Made by a program: the position numbers and the translations under genes. Below, one piece after another: positions 50,768 through 60,386 of a DNA stretch of 64,000 bases; position 1 is the first letter of the stretch, and each line of letters opens with the position of its first letter. This DNA is from JAVKBW01 sp040222995. GTDB lineage: Bacteria; Pseudomonadota; Alphaproteobacteria; UBA8366; Aestuariispiraceae. The DNA lies in the NCBI GenBank assembly GCA_040222995.1, contig JAVKBW010000008.1:1-64000 (forward strand), given 5' to 3'. The notes beneath the pieces are model-generated. The model ran no database searches. It was given only the letters and a program-made list of their open reading frames with translations, and was not told the origin of the DNA.

Positions 50768-51133
50768 CTATGCCGGTTCCGCGTAATAGGCCAGGCGTTC
50801 GAAGCGCACCCCGGTCTCGTCGAAATGAACCAACGCGGCTCCTTCCAGCGGCGTTTCGCCAGCCTGCCACCAGCACCAGCAGACATGCGGGGTGACGGAA
50901 GTATCGATTGCCCGGTGCCGATAGACCAGAAACGGCGACGGTATGACACCATCATTCAATTCCGCAGCGGCGGCTTTGAAGTCTTCGACAAACTTGATGA
51001 AGGTTTCCGGCGTTATCATGCCGGTCGCCGGATCGTCATATCGGAAATCCGGCGTAACGGCCTGCAGACTGAGAGATGGGTCGCCCAGCCGCCAGCCTTC
51101 GAGATAGATTTCCAGCGTTTCCTGAGCACTCAT
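50768..51133 (-). CDS. NTF2-like (SnoaL-type) protein
   Basis: A 121-residue protein with the NTF2-like alpha-beta cone fold: N-terminal helix ETLEIYLEGWRLGDP, then DPATGMITPETFIKFVEDF, and a tryptophan-rich sheet (HVCWCWWQAGETPLEGAALVHF). Members are small hydrolases, isomerases or binding proteins; the active residues vary and none can be assigned here. It follows the second glutamine-synthetase-like gene after nine bases and is the last gene of the likely mgtE to NTF2 transcript, so it may handle a product of gamma-glutamyl amine metabolism. Confidence 0.8.
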   Translation of the reverse strand: MSAQETLEIYLEGWRLGDPSLSLQAVTPDFRYDDPATGMITPETFIKFVEDFKAAAAELNDGVIPSPFLVYRHRAIDTSVTPHVCWCWWQAGETPLEGAALVHFDETGVRFERLAYYAEPA

Positions 51134-51142
51134 AAAAGCCTC

Positions 51143-52510
51143 CTACAGATACCACTCGAATTCCCGCCGCAACGGCACCGCCATCAGCGCATCGAATTCG
51201 TTGTCCTTCACGGCCTTGTAGATCGAGACATAGTCGTCGCCGAAATAGTCGCGGAGGACCGGCGCATGGTCGAGCTGGTTCAGCGCATCCCACAGTTTGA
51301 AGGGAATGTCGTCGGCCATTTTTTCGCCCGCATTGCCGTGGCGCGGCCCCGTTTCCGGTTCCAGTTTATTTGTGATGCCGTAGTGAATGCCGGCCAGAAT
51401 GCAGGCGAGCACCAGATGCGGGTTGGCGTCGGCCCCGGCGATGCGGTGTTCGATCCGCCGGCCCGCACCGGTGTCGCTCGGGATACGGAAGGCGAGCGAG
51501 CGGTTGTCGTAGCCCCAGTCTTTCGTCACCGGCGTGAAGTTATTGGCGGCGAAGCGGCGGTAAGAATTCAGGCTGGGCGCAAGGAACGCCATCGATTCCG
51601 CCATCGTCGCCTGCAATCCGGCCATGGCGTGACGCATCACCGTCTCGTCCGGGTCGAGTTCCTCGTCGAAAATGTTCCTGCTGTCGTCGTTCAGGAAACT
51701 GGAATGAACATGCAGACCGCTGCCGGCCGAATCCGGATACGGCTTTGCCAGAAATGTGGCATCGAGGCCGTGACGCCGCGCCACCGACTTGATGCAGCGG
51801 CGCATCAGGCAGGCATGGTCGCCCGCGACGACCGGGTTTTCGACATGCCGCAGGTTCAGCTCGAACTGGCCGGGCGCATATTCGCTGGACGCCACCGATG
51901 TCGGCACGTTCTGCGCCAGGCAGGTCTGTTCCATCTCGATCAGAATTTCGGCGAAGTCTTCCAGCTTTTCCATGCCGTAGACCTTGGTCGCTGTCTGCGG
52001 AATACCCGAACGCGGGGTGATCGGCGGTTTCGGCCCCTTGTCTTCGGTGCGCTGCGGGTCGATCAGAAAGAATTCAAGCTCGGTCGCGCAGATCGGCCGC
52101 AGCCCGTCAGCGGTGAAGCGGTCGACGACTTTCTGCAGAACCACGCGCGGATCGAACCAAAGTGGCTGATCATCGACGGGGTCACGCATGTCGATCTGCA
52201 CCTGGGCGACCGGCACCGGGCTCCACGGCATCGGCACCAGCGTGCCGGGAATGGGAACGCCGTAGCCGTCGGGGTCGCCGTCACTGAAACCATACCCCAT
52301 CGGGTCTGAACAGTTGCCCGTCACATCCAGCACGAACAGCGACTTGGTGGCCTTGAACCCGCCGTTATAGATTTTTTCCAGATCGGCAATCGGATACCGC
52401 TTGCCCAGCGCGCCGCCGCAGATATCGAACACCACCGTATCGATGTAACGGGTTTCGGGGTGTTTCTGGAGGAATGCGTGAACCTCTTCGGGAAGGGAAC
52501 CGTCTGCCAT
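51143..52510 (-). CDS. Glutamine-synthetase-like gamma-glutamylamide ligase, copy 2
   Basis: ATP-dependent ligase of the glutamine synthetase fold, 455 residues, most like gamma-glutamylpolyamine synthetases (PuuA type). Motifs: ELEFFLIDPQ for metal binding, SSEYAPGQFELNL, GSGLHVHSSFLND, and DWGYDNRSLAFRIP plus ADANPHLVLA for the ATP and glutamate sites. No adenylylation-loop tyrosine is evident, so it is probably not a true GlnA. I use the ATG giving MADGSLPEEV; an upstream extension overlaps the preceding paralogue. It is a tandem duplicate of the gene upstream, 11 bases away. The acceptor amine is unknown. Confidence 0.9.
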   Translation of the reverse strand: MADGSLPEEVHAFLQKHPETRYIDTVVFDICGGALGKRYPIADLEKIYNGGFKATKSLFVLDVTGNCSDPMGYGFSDGDPDGYGVPIPGTLVPMPWSPVPVAQVQIDMRDPVDDQPLWFDPRVVLQKVVDRFTADGLRPICATELEFFLIDPQRTEDKGPKPPITPRSGIPQTATKVYGMEKLEDFAEILIEMEQTCLAQNVPTSVASSEYAPGQFELNLRHVENPVVAGDHACLMRRCIKSVARRHGLDATFLAKPYPDSAGSGLHVHSSFLNDDSRNIFDEELDPDETVMRHAMAGLQATMAESMAFLAPSLNSYRRFAANNFTPVTKDWGYDNRSLAFRIPSDTGAGRRIEHRIAGADANPHLVLACILAGIHYGITNKLEPETGPRHGNAGEKMADDIPFKLWDALNQLDHAPVLRDYFGDDYVSIYKAVKDNEFDALMAVPLRREFEWYL

Positions 52511-52521
52511 TTCTTGTGTCC

Positions 52522-53886
52522 TTAAAGATACCAGTCGAATTCGCGGCGCAACGGCGCATCCAGCAATGCGTTGAATTCCGCCTGTTTGATGTCCCTGTAC
52601 AGGGTCAGATAATCCTGCCCGAGATACGACCCGAGGACCGGAGCGTCGGCAAGCCTGTCCAGTGCATCCCATATCTTGAACGGAATATCACGCGCCATCT
52701 TGTATCCGGCATTGCCGGGATGCGGGTCGGATGACACCGCCAACCGGTTCTTCAGCCCGTGATGCAGGCCGGCCAGCACGCAGGCCAGCACCAGATGCGG
52801 GTTGGCGTCGGCCCCTGCGACCCGGTGTTCGATGCGCTTCGCCGCGCCGCGCGCCGCCGGTATGCGGAACGCGACAGACCGGTTGTCGTATCCCCAGTCT
52901 GTCGTGACCGGCACGCAGTAATTCGCCTCGAACCGCCGGAACCCGTTGATGCCCGGCGAGAAGAACGCCATCGCCTCTGCCATCGTCGCCTGCATGCCGG
53001 CGATTGCCTGCCGGATTACCGTTTCATCGGGGTCGTTGGCGTCATCGAAGATATTGCCGCCGGCCTCATTCAACACGCTGACATGAGCATGCAGGCCGCT
53101 GCCGGTCATATCGATATAGGGTTTCGGCAGAAACGTCGCATCGAAACCGTGCTGCCGCGCCACCGCCCGGACGCACCGGCGCAACAGGCAGGCGTGATCG
53201 GCGGCGGTCACCGGATCGTCGACGTGATGCAGGTTCAGCTCAAACTGGCCAGGCGCGAATTCGCTGGATACGACACTGGTCGGAATATTCTGCGCGGCGC
53301 AGGCGCGGTCGATGGCGCGCAGCACGGCTGAGAAATCCTCCAGCTTTTCCATGCCGTAGACCTTGCGGACGGTGCTGGGCCGGCCGGTTGTCGGCGATTT
53401 CGGCGGCTGCGGCGCGCCGGCATCGTCGCGTAACGGGTCGATCAGAAAGAATTCCAGTTCCACCGCCGTTACCGGCTGCCAGCCGTCGGCGTGAAGACAA
53501 TCGACGACCTTTCGCAGCACAACCCGCGGATCGTACCAGATCGGCGCGCCGTCGACCCGGCGCAGGTCGATCAGGCATTGCGCCGTCGGCTCGTCCGCCC
53601 AGGGAACCGGCGCCAGACTGCCCGGCACCATCTTCCCCAGCCCGTCCGGATCGCCATCGCTGAACCCGATACCCTGCGGGTCGCAGCAATCGCCGGTCAC
53701 ATCCAGCGTGAAAACCGCTTCCGGAAAGGCGAAGCCGCCGCTGCAGAGCTTGCCGATCTCGGCCACCGGATAGCGCTTTCCGAGCGCCGTACCGGCGAGG
53801 TCGAGCACGAAAGCGTCGACCGATTCCGTTTTCGGGAAGGTCGCCAGAAAGTCCTGAACATCTTTTGGTAAATCAGTCTTTGGCAT
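52522..53886 (-). CDS. Glutamine-synthetase-like gamma-glutamylamide ligase, copy 1
   Basis: A 454-residue paralogue of the next gene, colinear over its full length and sharing the C-terminus PLRREF-x-WYL and the N-terminal VQDFLATFP / AFLQKHP layout. The metal, glutamate and ATP motifs are conserved (ELEFFLIDPL, SSEFAPGQFELNL, GSGLHAHVSVLNE, DWGYDNRSVAFRIP). In the motif GLHVH of the partner this copy has GLHAH, a small difference close to the active site that could alter substrate choice. The two may form mixed oligomers or act on different amines. It follows mgtE after nine bases. Confidence 0.9.
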   Translation of the reverse strand: MPKTDLPKDVQDFLATFPKTESVDAFVLDLAGTALGKRYPVAEIGKLCSGGFAFPEAVFTLDVTGDCCDPQGIGFSDGDPDGLGKMVPGSLAPVPWADEPTAQCLIDLRRVDGAPIWYDPRVVLRKVVDCLHADGWQPVTAVELEFFLIDPLRDDAGAPQPPKSPTTGRPSTVRKVYGMEKLEDFSAVLRAIDRACAAQNIPTSVVSSEFAPGQFELNLHHVDDPVTAADHACLLRRCVRAVARQHGFDATFLPKPYIDMTGSGLHAHVSVLNEAGGNIFDDANDPDETVIRQAIAGMQATMAEAMAFFSPGINGFRRFEANYCVPVTTDWGYDNRSVAFRIPAARGAAKRIEHRVAGADANPHLVLACVLAGLHHGLKNRLAVSSDPHPGNAGYKMARDIPFKIWDALDRLADAPVLGSYLGQDYLTLYRDIKQAEFNALLDAPLRREFDWYL

Positions 53887-53895
53887 CGGGACACT

Positions 53896-55299
53896 CTAGA
53901 GCAGGATCATCGCGGCCAGACCGAGGAAGGCAAAAAACCCGACCACATCGGTAACCGTCGTCAGCACCACGGTCGAGGCGATGGCGGGGTCGATGCCGAT
54001 GCGGTCGAGGGCGATGGGCACCAAGGTTCCGGTCAGCCCGGCGACCAGCAGATTGATGATCATGGCGCTGGCGATCACCAGCCCGATCATCGGATCGGCG
54101 AACCAGGCCCAGGCGAGCCCGCCGATCAACAGGGCGAACAGGATGCCGTTGACGCCGCCGACCAGCACTTCCTTGTAGATGATCCGCATGGCGTTGCCGG
54201 CGGTCAGTTCGTTCGTCGCCAGCGCACGCACGGCGACGGTCAGCGTCTGGGTGCCAGCATTACCACCCATCGAGGCGACAATCGGCATCAGGATCGCCAG
54301 CGCGACGATCCTTTCGAGGGTGGATTCGAACATGGCGATGACCGCGCTGGCCAGAATGGCGGTCAGCAGGTTCACCAGCAGCCAGGAAAATCGCAGACGG
54401 GTAGTTTTTCTGACGTCGGAATAAAAGTCATCGGCCTGCACCCCGCCGAGTTTCAGGATGTCTTCCTCGTGTTCCTCGTCCAGAACATTGACGATATCAT
54501 CGACCGTGATCACGCCGACCATCCGGCCGTCCTCGTCGACGACGGGGGCTTCAACCAGCCCGTATTGCCGGAACAGAAAGGCGACGTCCTCCTGGTCCAT
54601 GGTGACGGGAATCAGCTTGGGGTCAGCCTCCATGACATCGGAGACCGGGGTCGGCCGGCGGGTGCGCAACAGCTTCGACAATTGCAGCAACCCGACCGGC
54701 GCCAGGCTCGGCCCGACCGCGACGATATTGTAGAAATCGTCCGGCAGGTCGCTTTCCTCGCTGCGCATGTAGTCGATCGTGTCGCCGACGGTCCAGTGCA
54801 GCGGCACGGTCACCACTTCGTGCCGCATCAGCCGGCCGGCGGAATCGTCGGGATAGGTCAGGCTCTGTTCGTAAAGCGCCCGTTCCTCTTCCGGGATGGT
54901 CCGCAAAACCTCGCGCTGTTCGTGCTCGTCCAGATCCTCGATGAAGTCGATGGCGTCATCGCTGTCCAGATCGCTGACGATGGTGGCGATCTGTTCGGCG
55001 TTGAGGATATCGACCACATCCTCGCGAACCGCATAGTCGAGATACGAGATGACTTCCGAATCGAGATTGTCGCCGATCACCGCGATCAGCGATTCCCGCT
55101 GGCCGCTGGTAAGCTGCTCCAGAAGGTCGGCGATGTCGGCGGCATGCAACGGTTCGAGAAGGGCATGAACCGTTTCGTTCTCGCCCTTCTCCAGCGCGTC
55201 TTCTATCGCCACGACGACATCCTTGGACAGGCCGTAAAGCTCGTCGAGAGCGTCGCCGTCGGCCTTTTTATCCTCTGTCAGTTCTTCGACGTTCGCCAA
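53896..55299 (-). CDS. mgtE: Magnesium transporter MgtE
   Basis: Dimeric Mg2+ channel of 467 residues. The N-terminal superhelical MgtE_N domain (LLEQLTSGQRESLIAVIGD) senses cytosolic Mg2+, a pair of CBS domains follows (ADPKLIPVTMDQEDVAFLF), then five transmembrane helices with the selectivity region around LMPIVASMGGNAGTQTLTV. This is a complete MgtE. It is the first gene of an apparent transcript with the two glutamine-synthetase-like genes, which need Mg2+; the connection may be coincidental. maeB lies 67 bases upstream on the same strand. Confidence 0.95.
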   Translation of the reverse strand: MANVEELTEDKKADGDALDELYGLSKDVVVAIEDALEKGENETVHALLEPLHAADIADLLEQLTSGQRESLIAVIGDNLDSEVISYLDYAVREDVVDILNAEQIATIVSDLDSDDAIDFIEDLDEHEQREVLRTIPEEERALYEQSLTYPDDSAGRLMRHEVVTVPLHWTVGDTIDYMRSEESDLPDDFYNIVAVGPSLAPVGLLQLSKLLRTRRPTPVSDVMEADPKLIPVTMDQEDVAFLFRQYGLVEAPVVDEDGRMVGVITVDDIVNVLDEEHEEDILKLGGVQADDFYSDVRKTTRLRFSWLLVNLLTAILASAVIAMFESTLERIVALAILMPIVASMGGNAGTQTLTVAVRALATNELTAGNAMRIIYKEVLVGGVNGILFALLIGGLAWAWFADPMIGLVIASAMIINLLVAGLTGTLVPIALDRIGIDPAIASTVVLTTVTDVVGFFAFLGLAAMILL

Positions 55300-55366
55300 T
55301 ACCTGTGACCCTTTCCCGTTGAGTCGGAACCGGCCCGCTCAGACGAAAGCCGAAGTTGAGACAGAC

Positions 55367-57664
55367 CTATTCCGCAGCGGCGGCAGCCTTCGCCGTGGCA
55401 TGCATCTGGGCATCGACGACGGCAACCGCCGACATGTTGACGATGCCGCGCACCGTGACCGACGTGGTCATGATATGCGCCGGCAGTTCCGCGCCGATCA
55501 GCATCGGACCGACCGACAGGCCGTTCGCCAGAGTCTTCAGCAGATTGTAGGCGATGTTGGCCGCATCGAGGTTCGGCATGATCAGCAGATTGGCCGGTCC
55601 CTTGATCTTGCAGTCGGCGACAAGGCTTTCCCGCAGCAACGGCGTCAGCGCCGCATCCGCATGCATTTCGCCATCCACCTTCAGTTCCGGGTGGTCACGG
55701 TGCAGAATGGCGACGGCATCACGCACCCGTTTTGCCGACGGCCGGTCGGAAGACCCGAAATTCGAATGCGAAATAAACGCGATTTCGGTTTCGATGCCGA
55801 ACCGCTTCGCCTCGTCGCTGGCCAGAACCGCCATTTCCGCAAGCTGTTCCGATGTCGGTTCGTTGGTGACATGGGTATCGGCCAGGAAATACACCCCGGT
55901 ATCCAGAATCATCATCGACATTGCCGAGAGGTCACGGATGCCGGGCCGCATGCCGACAATCGACTTCACGTACTTGCAGTGGTTCTGGAACCCGCCGGTC
56001 GCGCCGCAGAGCATGGCGTCCGCCTCGCCGCGCTTCAGCATCAGCGCGCCGATGGCCGTCGGCCGGGTGCGGATGATCTCGCCGGCATGCGCCTTGCTGA
56101 TGCCGCCGCGGCTGTTCATCTGGTGATAGGCATCGCGGTACTGCGAATAGCGGTCGTCGTTTTCCGGGTCGCAGAGTTCGAAATCCTTGTCCATCTTCAG
56201 ACGCAAACCCAGCTTTTCGATCCGCATCTCGACCACCGCGCGGCGGCCGATCAGGATCGGCTTGGCCAGCCCGTCATCGACGACGAACTGAACCGCGCGC
56301 AGCACGCGTTCGTCTTCGCCTTCACAGTAGACAACCCGTTTCGGATCTTCCTGCGCCTTGTCGAACATCGGCTTCATCACCGTGCCGGACTTGTAGACGA
56401 AGCGGTTGAGTTCGCGGATATAGGCGTCGAAATCCTCGATCGGCCGGGACGCCACGCCGCTGTCCATGGCGGCCCTGGCCACCGCCGGCGCGATTTCCGT
56501 GATCAGGCGCGGGTCGAAGGGTTTCGGGATCAGGTTGTTTTCGTTGAACCCCTGCGCCGCCAGATCGCCGTAGGCGCGGGCGACGATTTCCGACACTTCC
56601 TTTTTCGCCAGATTGGCGATGGCCTTGACGCAGGCGATCTTCATTTCCTCGTTGATCGTCGACGCGCCGACATCCAGCGCGCCGCGGAAGATGAACGGGA
56701 AACACAGAACGTTGTTCACCTGGTTCGGAAAATCCGACCGGCCGGTGCAGACGATGGCGTCCGGGCGCACTTCATGCGCTTCGGTCGGCAGAATTTCAGG
56801 CGTCGGGTTGGCGAGCGCCAGAATGACCGGCTTGTCGGCCATTTTCTTCACCATGTCCTGCTTCAGCGCGCCGGGACCGGACAGGCCGAGGAAGACATCC
56901 GCGCCGGCGATCGCATCGTCCAGCGTGCGCTCGTCACAGGTCTGCATGTAGACCGACTTGTACTCGTCGATATTGTCTTCGCGCTTGTCCTGCACGACGC
57001 CCTTGCGGTCGCAGATATAAATGTTCTTTTTCTGCGCGCCCATCGACACCATCATGGCGACACAGGCGAGCGCCGCGGCGCCGGCGCCGGAAACCACGAT
57101 CTTGATTTCGTCGAAGGTCTTCCCCTTCAGTTCCAGCGCGTTGTAGACCGCCGCGGCGGCGATGATCGCCGTGCCGTGCTGATCGTCGTGGAACACCGGA
57201 ATGTTCATTTCCTCGCGCAGGCGGCGTTCGATCTCGAAACAGGCCGGCGCGCCGATGTCTTCCAGGTTGATGCCGCCGAAGGTCGGCTCCAGCCGCTTAA
57301 CACATTCAACAAACGCGTCGACATCGGTTTCCGCGACCTCGATATCGAAGACGTCGACATTGGCGAATTTCTTGAACAGAACCGCCTTGCCTTCCATCAC
57401 CGGCTTTGAGGCCAGGGCCCCGATATTGCCGAGACCCAGAACCGCCGTACCATTGGTGACGACGCCGACCAGATTGGCGCGCGCTGTATAGAGGGCGGCC
57501 TTTGACGGGTCCTTTTCGATTTCGAGACAGGGAGCGGCGACGCCCGGCGAATAGGCCAGCGACAGGTCGCGCTGGTTGGCCATCGGCTTGGTCGCCTGGA
57601 TGGTCAGCTTACCCGGCGGGTACATCTGGTGATAATAAAGAGCTTCCTTGTCGAGATCGTCCAT
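55367..57664 (-). CDS. maeB: NADP-dependent malic enzyme with phosphotransacetylase-like domain
   Basis: MaeB-type malic enzyme of 765 residues making pyruvate, CO2 and NADPH from malate. The N-terminal 420 residues hold the malic domain (SLAYSPGVAAPCLEI) and the NAD(P)-binding domain (IVVSGAGAAALACVAMMVSM). The C-terminal half is a PTA-like domain (GAELPAHIMTTSVTVRGIVN) that in this family binds acetyl-CoA as an allosteric signal and has no transacetylase activity. I use the ATG giving MDDLDKEALYYHQ, which has GGGGGAAAG at the right distance. Confidence 0.95.
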   Translation of the reverse strand: MDDLDKEALYYHQMYPPGKLTIQATKPMANQRDLSLAYSPGVAAPCLEIEKDPSKAALYTARANLVGVVTNGTAVLGLGNIGALASKPVMEGKAVLFKKFANVDVFDIEVAETDVDAFVECVKRLEPTFGGINLEDIGAPACFEIERRLREEMNIPVFHDDQHGTAIIAAAAVYNALELKGKTFDEIKIVVSGAGAAALACVAMMVSMGAQKKNIYICDRKGVVQDKREDNIDEYKSVYMQTCDERTLDDAIAGADVFLGLSGPGALKQDMVKKMADKPVILALANPTPEILPTEAHEVRPDAIVCTGRSDFPNQVNNVLCFPFIFRGALDVGASTINEEMKIACVKAIANLAKKEVSEIVARAYGDLAAQGFNENNLIPKPFDPRLITEIAPAVARAAMDSGVASRPIEDFDAYIRELNRFVYKSGTVMKPMFDKAQEDPKRVVYCEGEDERVLRAVQFVVDDGLAKPILIGRRAVVEMRIEKLGLRLKMDKDFELCDPENDDRYSQYRDAYHQMNSRGGISKAHAGEIIRTRPTAIGALMLKRGEADAMLCGATGGFQNHCKYVKSIVGMRPGIRDLSAMSMMILDTGVYFLADTHVTNEPTSEQLAEMAVLASDEAKRFGIETEIAFISHSNFGSSDRPSAKRVRDAVAILHRDHPELKVDGEMHADAALTPLLRESLVADCKIKGPANLLIMPNLDAANIAYNLLKTLANGLSVGPMLIGAELPAHIMTTSVTVRGIVNMSAVAVVDAQMHATAKAAAAAE

Positions 57665-57872
57665 CTGTCTTTCCCCCTGTAGCATCCCCAAAGGCCCGGT
57701 TACGCCGCCAAATTATCCGGCGGTTCCGGACCCAGAACCCTTTGTGACCGCATCATGCGATGAATTCGCGGGAACTTAAAGAAAAACACGGTGACCGTTT
57801 ACCGACCCGCCGCCATTCCGCTTTGAGGCTGCCGTGCCGCGCGGTTCAGACAACCAGCCGCGTTCCGTTCCG

Positions 57873-58838
57873 TCAGGCGATCAGCCAGATATTGTATCCG
57901 ATATACGTGAAAAGCAGAATCGCGCCCTTCGGCCGGGTGACCTGCCCCTGCCCCCGGAAACTGAAGCAGAAAACGAACAGCAGGACCGTCGCCAGCCCGA
58001 CAACGATAATGTCCCGCGACAGAATTTCGGGCGGAACGATCATCGGTTCGATGATACCGGCAATCCCCACGACCACCAGCGTGTTGAACAGGTTGGAGCC
58101 GAGAATGTTGCCGAGCGCCAGATCCGGCTGCTTTTTCAGCGCCGCCGAAAGCGACGACGCCAGTTCCGGCAGGGACGTGCCGACAGCGACAATCGTCAGG
58201 CCGATCAGGAGGTCGGATACGCCGAGCGCGCCCGCAACCTCGACAGCCCCCCAGACCAGCAGCCGGGAGCTGACGATCAGAACGACCAGACCGGCAATCG
58301 CCCGGAAAAGTGGCTTGCCCGCGCTATCGGCCGGTGGGGAATAGTGCGCTTCCACCTCCTGGCCGAAGGAATCCTCGCGATTGCGAAATCCTTCCCGTAC
58401 GCTCCAGCCGATCAGCGCAAGGAAGACGGCGAAAAGCACGACCGCGTCGATCCGCGACAGCGCGCCGTCGAACAGCAGCGCGACCGTCAGCCCCGTGACG
58501 CCAAGCAGGATCGGGATTTCCCGCCTGATGGCGTCGGAATGAACGGCGATCGGGGCGATCACCGCCGTGACGCCGATGATCAGGGCGATGTTGGCGATGT
58601 TCGACCCGTAGGCGTTGCCCAACGCCAAGCCGGAATTGCCCTCATAGGCGGCGAAGGCGGAGACCATCATTTCCGGAAACGAGGTGCCGAACCCGATGAT
58701 CACGATTCCGATCAGCAACGGCGGAACGGAATACTTGCGGGCCAGTTCGGCCGACCCATCGACAAATTTGTTGGCGCTCCAGATCAGCAGCGCGAGGCCG
58801 GAAACAATAGCGATTGAAGGAAGGACCATGGAAACCAT
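57873..58838 (-). CDS. Calcium/sodium antiporter (CaCA family, YrbG-like)
   Basis: Integral membrane cation exchanger of 321 residues with ten to eleven predicted helices arranged as two inverted halves. The two alpha-repeat signatures of the CaCA family are visible (GIVIIGFGTSFPEMMVSAFA near the N-terminus and TIVAVGTSLPELASSLSAA in the second half), each with the Glu/Asp needed for Ca2+ or Na+ binding. It exports Ca2+ or other cations in exchange for H+ or Na+. It is monocistronic, though the DUF2182 gene lies downstream on the same strand at some distance upstream in transcription. Confidence 0.93.
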   Translation of the reverse strand: MVSMVLPSIAIVSGLALLIWSANKFVDGSAELARKYSVPPLLIGIVIIGFGTSFPEMMVSAFAAYEGNSGLALGNAYGSNIANIALIIGVTAVIAPIAVHSDAIRREIPILLGVTGLTVALLFDGALSRIDAVVLFAVFLALIGWSVREGFRNREDSFGQEVEAHYSPPADSAGKPLFRAIAGLVVLIVSSRLLVWGAVEVAGALGVSDLLIGLTIVAVGTSLPELASSLSAALKKQPDLALGNILGSNLFNTLVVVGIAGIIEPMIVPPEILSRDIIVVGLATVLLFVFCFSFRGQGQVTRPKGAILLFTYIGYNIWLIA

Positions 58839-58986
58839 TTCAATAGAGGAGCCGCGTCAAACTACAGGGCGCCCTGAATGACGCGCAACGATGCAGGACG
58901 GTGCTTTTACCGAACGCCGAAACATATGGTGCCGCTACCCGGCCCTTCCCATACCTGTTTGAATTATTTTGGGGGCGCCGGGCAAC

Positions 58987-59787
58987 TCAGGTAAATGACT
59001 GATCCCGAACCCCGCCAACGATCAGCCACAGACCCCAGGCGACCAGCAGGCCACCGCCGGCCCTGGAAATCAGCTCGCCTCGCGGCGCGAGTTTTTCCAG
59101 CGCAACAATCATCGACAGGACGGCAATTGTAGTCAGGCTCATGACCCCGCCAACGAACAGCACCATCATCAGGGCCCAACAGCAGCCGACACAATAGCCG
59201 CCATGTCCAAGCCCCATCCGGAATGCACCGAGCCGCCCGGCGCGCCAGTCCGTCAGCAGAAACCCGATCGGCGTTCGGCATTTGTGAAGACATGCGGCCT
59301 TGAGCGGGGTCAGTTGAAAGAGACCCGCAGCAACAAGGATGCCGCCGCCCAGTAATGATCCCTGAACCTGCACCATGTGCGACAGGACTTCCGCGCGCTG
59401 GAAGCTCCATTGCAGGGCCGTCGCCGCTATGCTGAACAAAGCCCAGACGAGAAGGTACGCCGCAAGGAACCAATGGCTTGCGCTCCGGTTCCCGGGGTCT
59501 CGTTTGGCCGCGATCCGCCGGTGAACCACCATCATCGGAACGGCTGACGGCAACATCATTGCGCCCATCATTACCGACCACATCAGCCAGACGGCAGTGA
59601 TTTCCCCGACCGTCCAACGCGAATTCATCGGCATCATCAGGCGCACGAAGGGCGAAGACATGTTGGCCGCGGACCACAGGACAAGACACCAGCCGGCTAT
59701 GGACAGGACGGCAAGCACGGCCACGCCACGGCGCATCTCGGCGCGCCCCGGACGGTTGGATATGACCTCTGATTGTCGCCGGCTCAA
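58987..59787 (-). CDS. DUF2182 integral membrane protein
   Basis: Predicted metal-related membrane protein of 266 residues with about six to seven helices. The family signature is clear: VMMGAMMLPSAVPMM, LKAACLHKCRTP and GGYCVGCCWALMMV, with repeated Met and Cys residues that could bind copper or another soft metal. It starts at TTG, four bases inside the preceding DUF1326 gene (TTGA overlap), which implies coupled translation; an in-frame ATG 17 codons later is an alternative. DUF2182 and DUF1326 proteins are often encoded together, so they probably form a functional pair. Activity is unknown. Confidence 0.85.
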   Translation of the reverse strand: MSRRQSEVISNRPGRAEMRRGVAVLAVLSIAGWCLVLWSAANMSSPFVRLMMPMNSRWTVGEITAVWLMWSVMMGAMMLPSAVPMMVVHRRIAAKRDPGNRSASHWFLAAYLLVWALFSIAATALQWSFQRAEVLSHMVQVQGSLLGGGILVAAGLFQLTPLKAACLHKCRTPIGFLLTDWRAGRLGAFRMGLGHGGYCVGCCWALMMVLFVGGVMSLTTIAVLSMIVALEKLAPRGELISRAGGGLLVAWGLWLIVGGVRDQSFT

Positions 59788-60386
59788 TTCCAGTAAGCGA
59801 AGTCGGTGGCGAAGCCGCAGCGCTCGGAATAGCTGAAGGACAGCGGTGCGTCCTGGACAGTCAGACTGGAGACGGATTCCTGACCCGGGTGATTATGCCC
59901 CGGAATACCGCAGGACACCCGACCGTCGAAATCGAAATTCCGCACGACCTGCGCCGAGGCAGAGGTACCGACGGTAATGGTTTCGACGCCGGCCATATGG
60001 CCAAGCCGGATTTCTGCGCGCTTGATGCCCAGTATTGTTGAGAAATATGCCGTGACCTCGAGATTTCCGGCTGCCTTGCCGCTGAAAATCCGGCTCAGTG
60101 TGTCGAACTGAGAGTCTGATGCGGATTCGTCAATGTAGATGAAGACAGACCAGATATCGTCGCCGACATCATCGTTATAGGTTCCCGCAATAGCCACGTT
60201 CAGGTCCGATAGATCAACGCTGCCCATATGTCCCTTTGCGATGCGCCACGAAAGCAGGAAATCGCAATCGCCGTAGGTCGAGCGACCACCGGCAACATCG
60301 CCCTGCCGACGGCACGGACAAACGGCATCGCAATTGCACGCCTCGTAGTAACTTCCTGCGATATGGTATGTCGGCTGTTCGCGCAT
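59784..60386 (-). CDS. DUF1326 domain protein
   Basis: A soluble 200-residue protein of the DUF1326 family. The N-terminal motif YEACNCDAVCPCRRQGDV contains a CxC-x4-CPC cluster, a likely metal or redox site, and the GHMAGVETITVG region is also typical. There is no signal peptide, so it is cytoplasmic. I start at the ATG giving MREQPTYH; a TTG six codons upstream is possible. It is translationally coupled with the DUF2182 membrane protein gene. The pair may handle copper or a related metal, which is inference from the Cys/Met content. Confidence 0.85.
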   Translation of the reverse strand: MREQPTYHIAGSYYEACNCDAVCPCRRQGDVAGGRSTYGDCDFLLSWRIAKGHMGSVDLSDLNVAIAGTYNDDVGDDIWSVFIYIDESASDSQFDTLSRIFSGKAAGNLEVTAYFSTILGIKRAEIRLGHMAGVETITVGTSASAQVVRNFDFDGRVSCGIPGHNHPGQESVSSLTVQDAPLSFSYSERCGFATDFAYWN

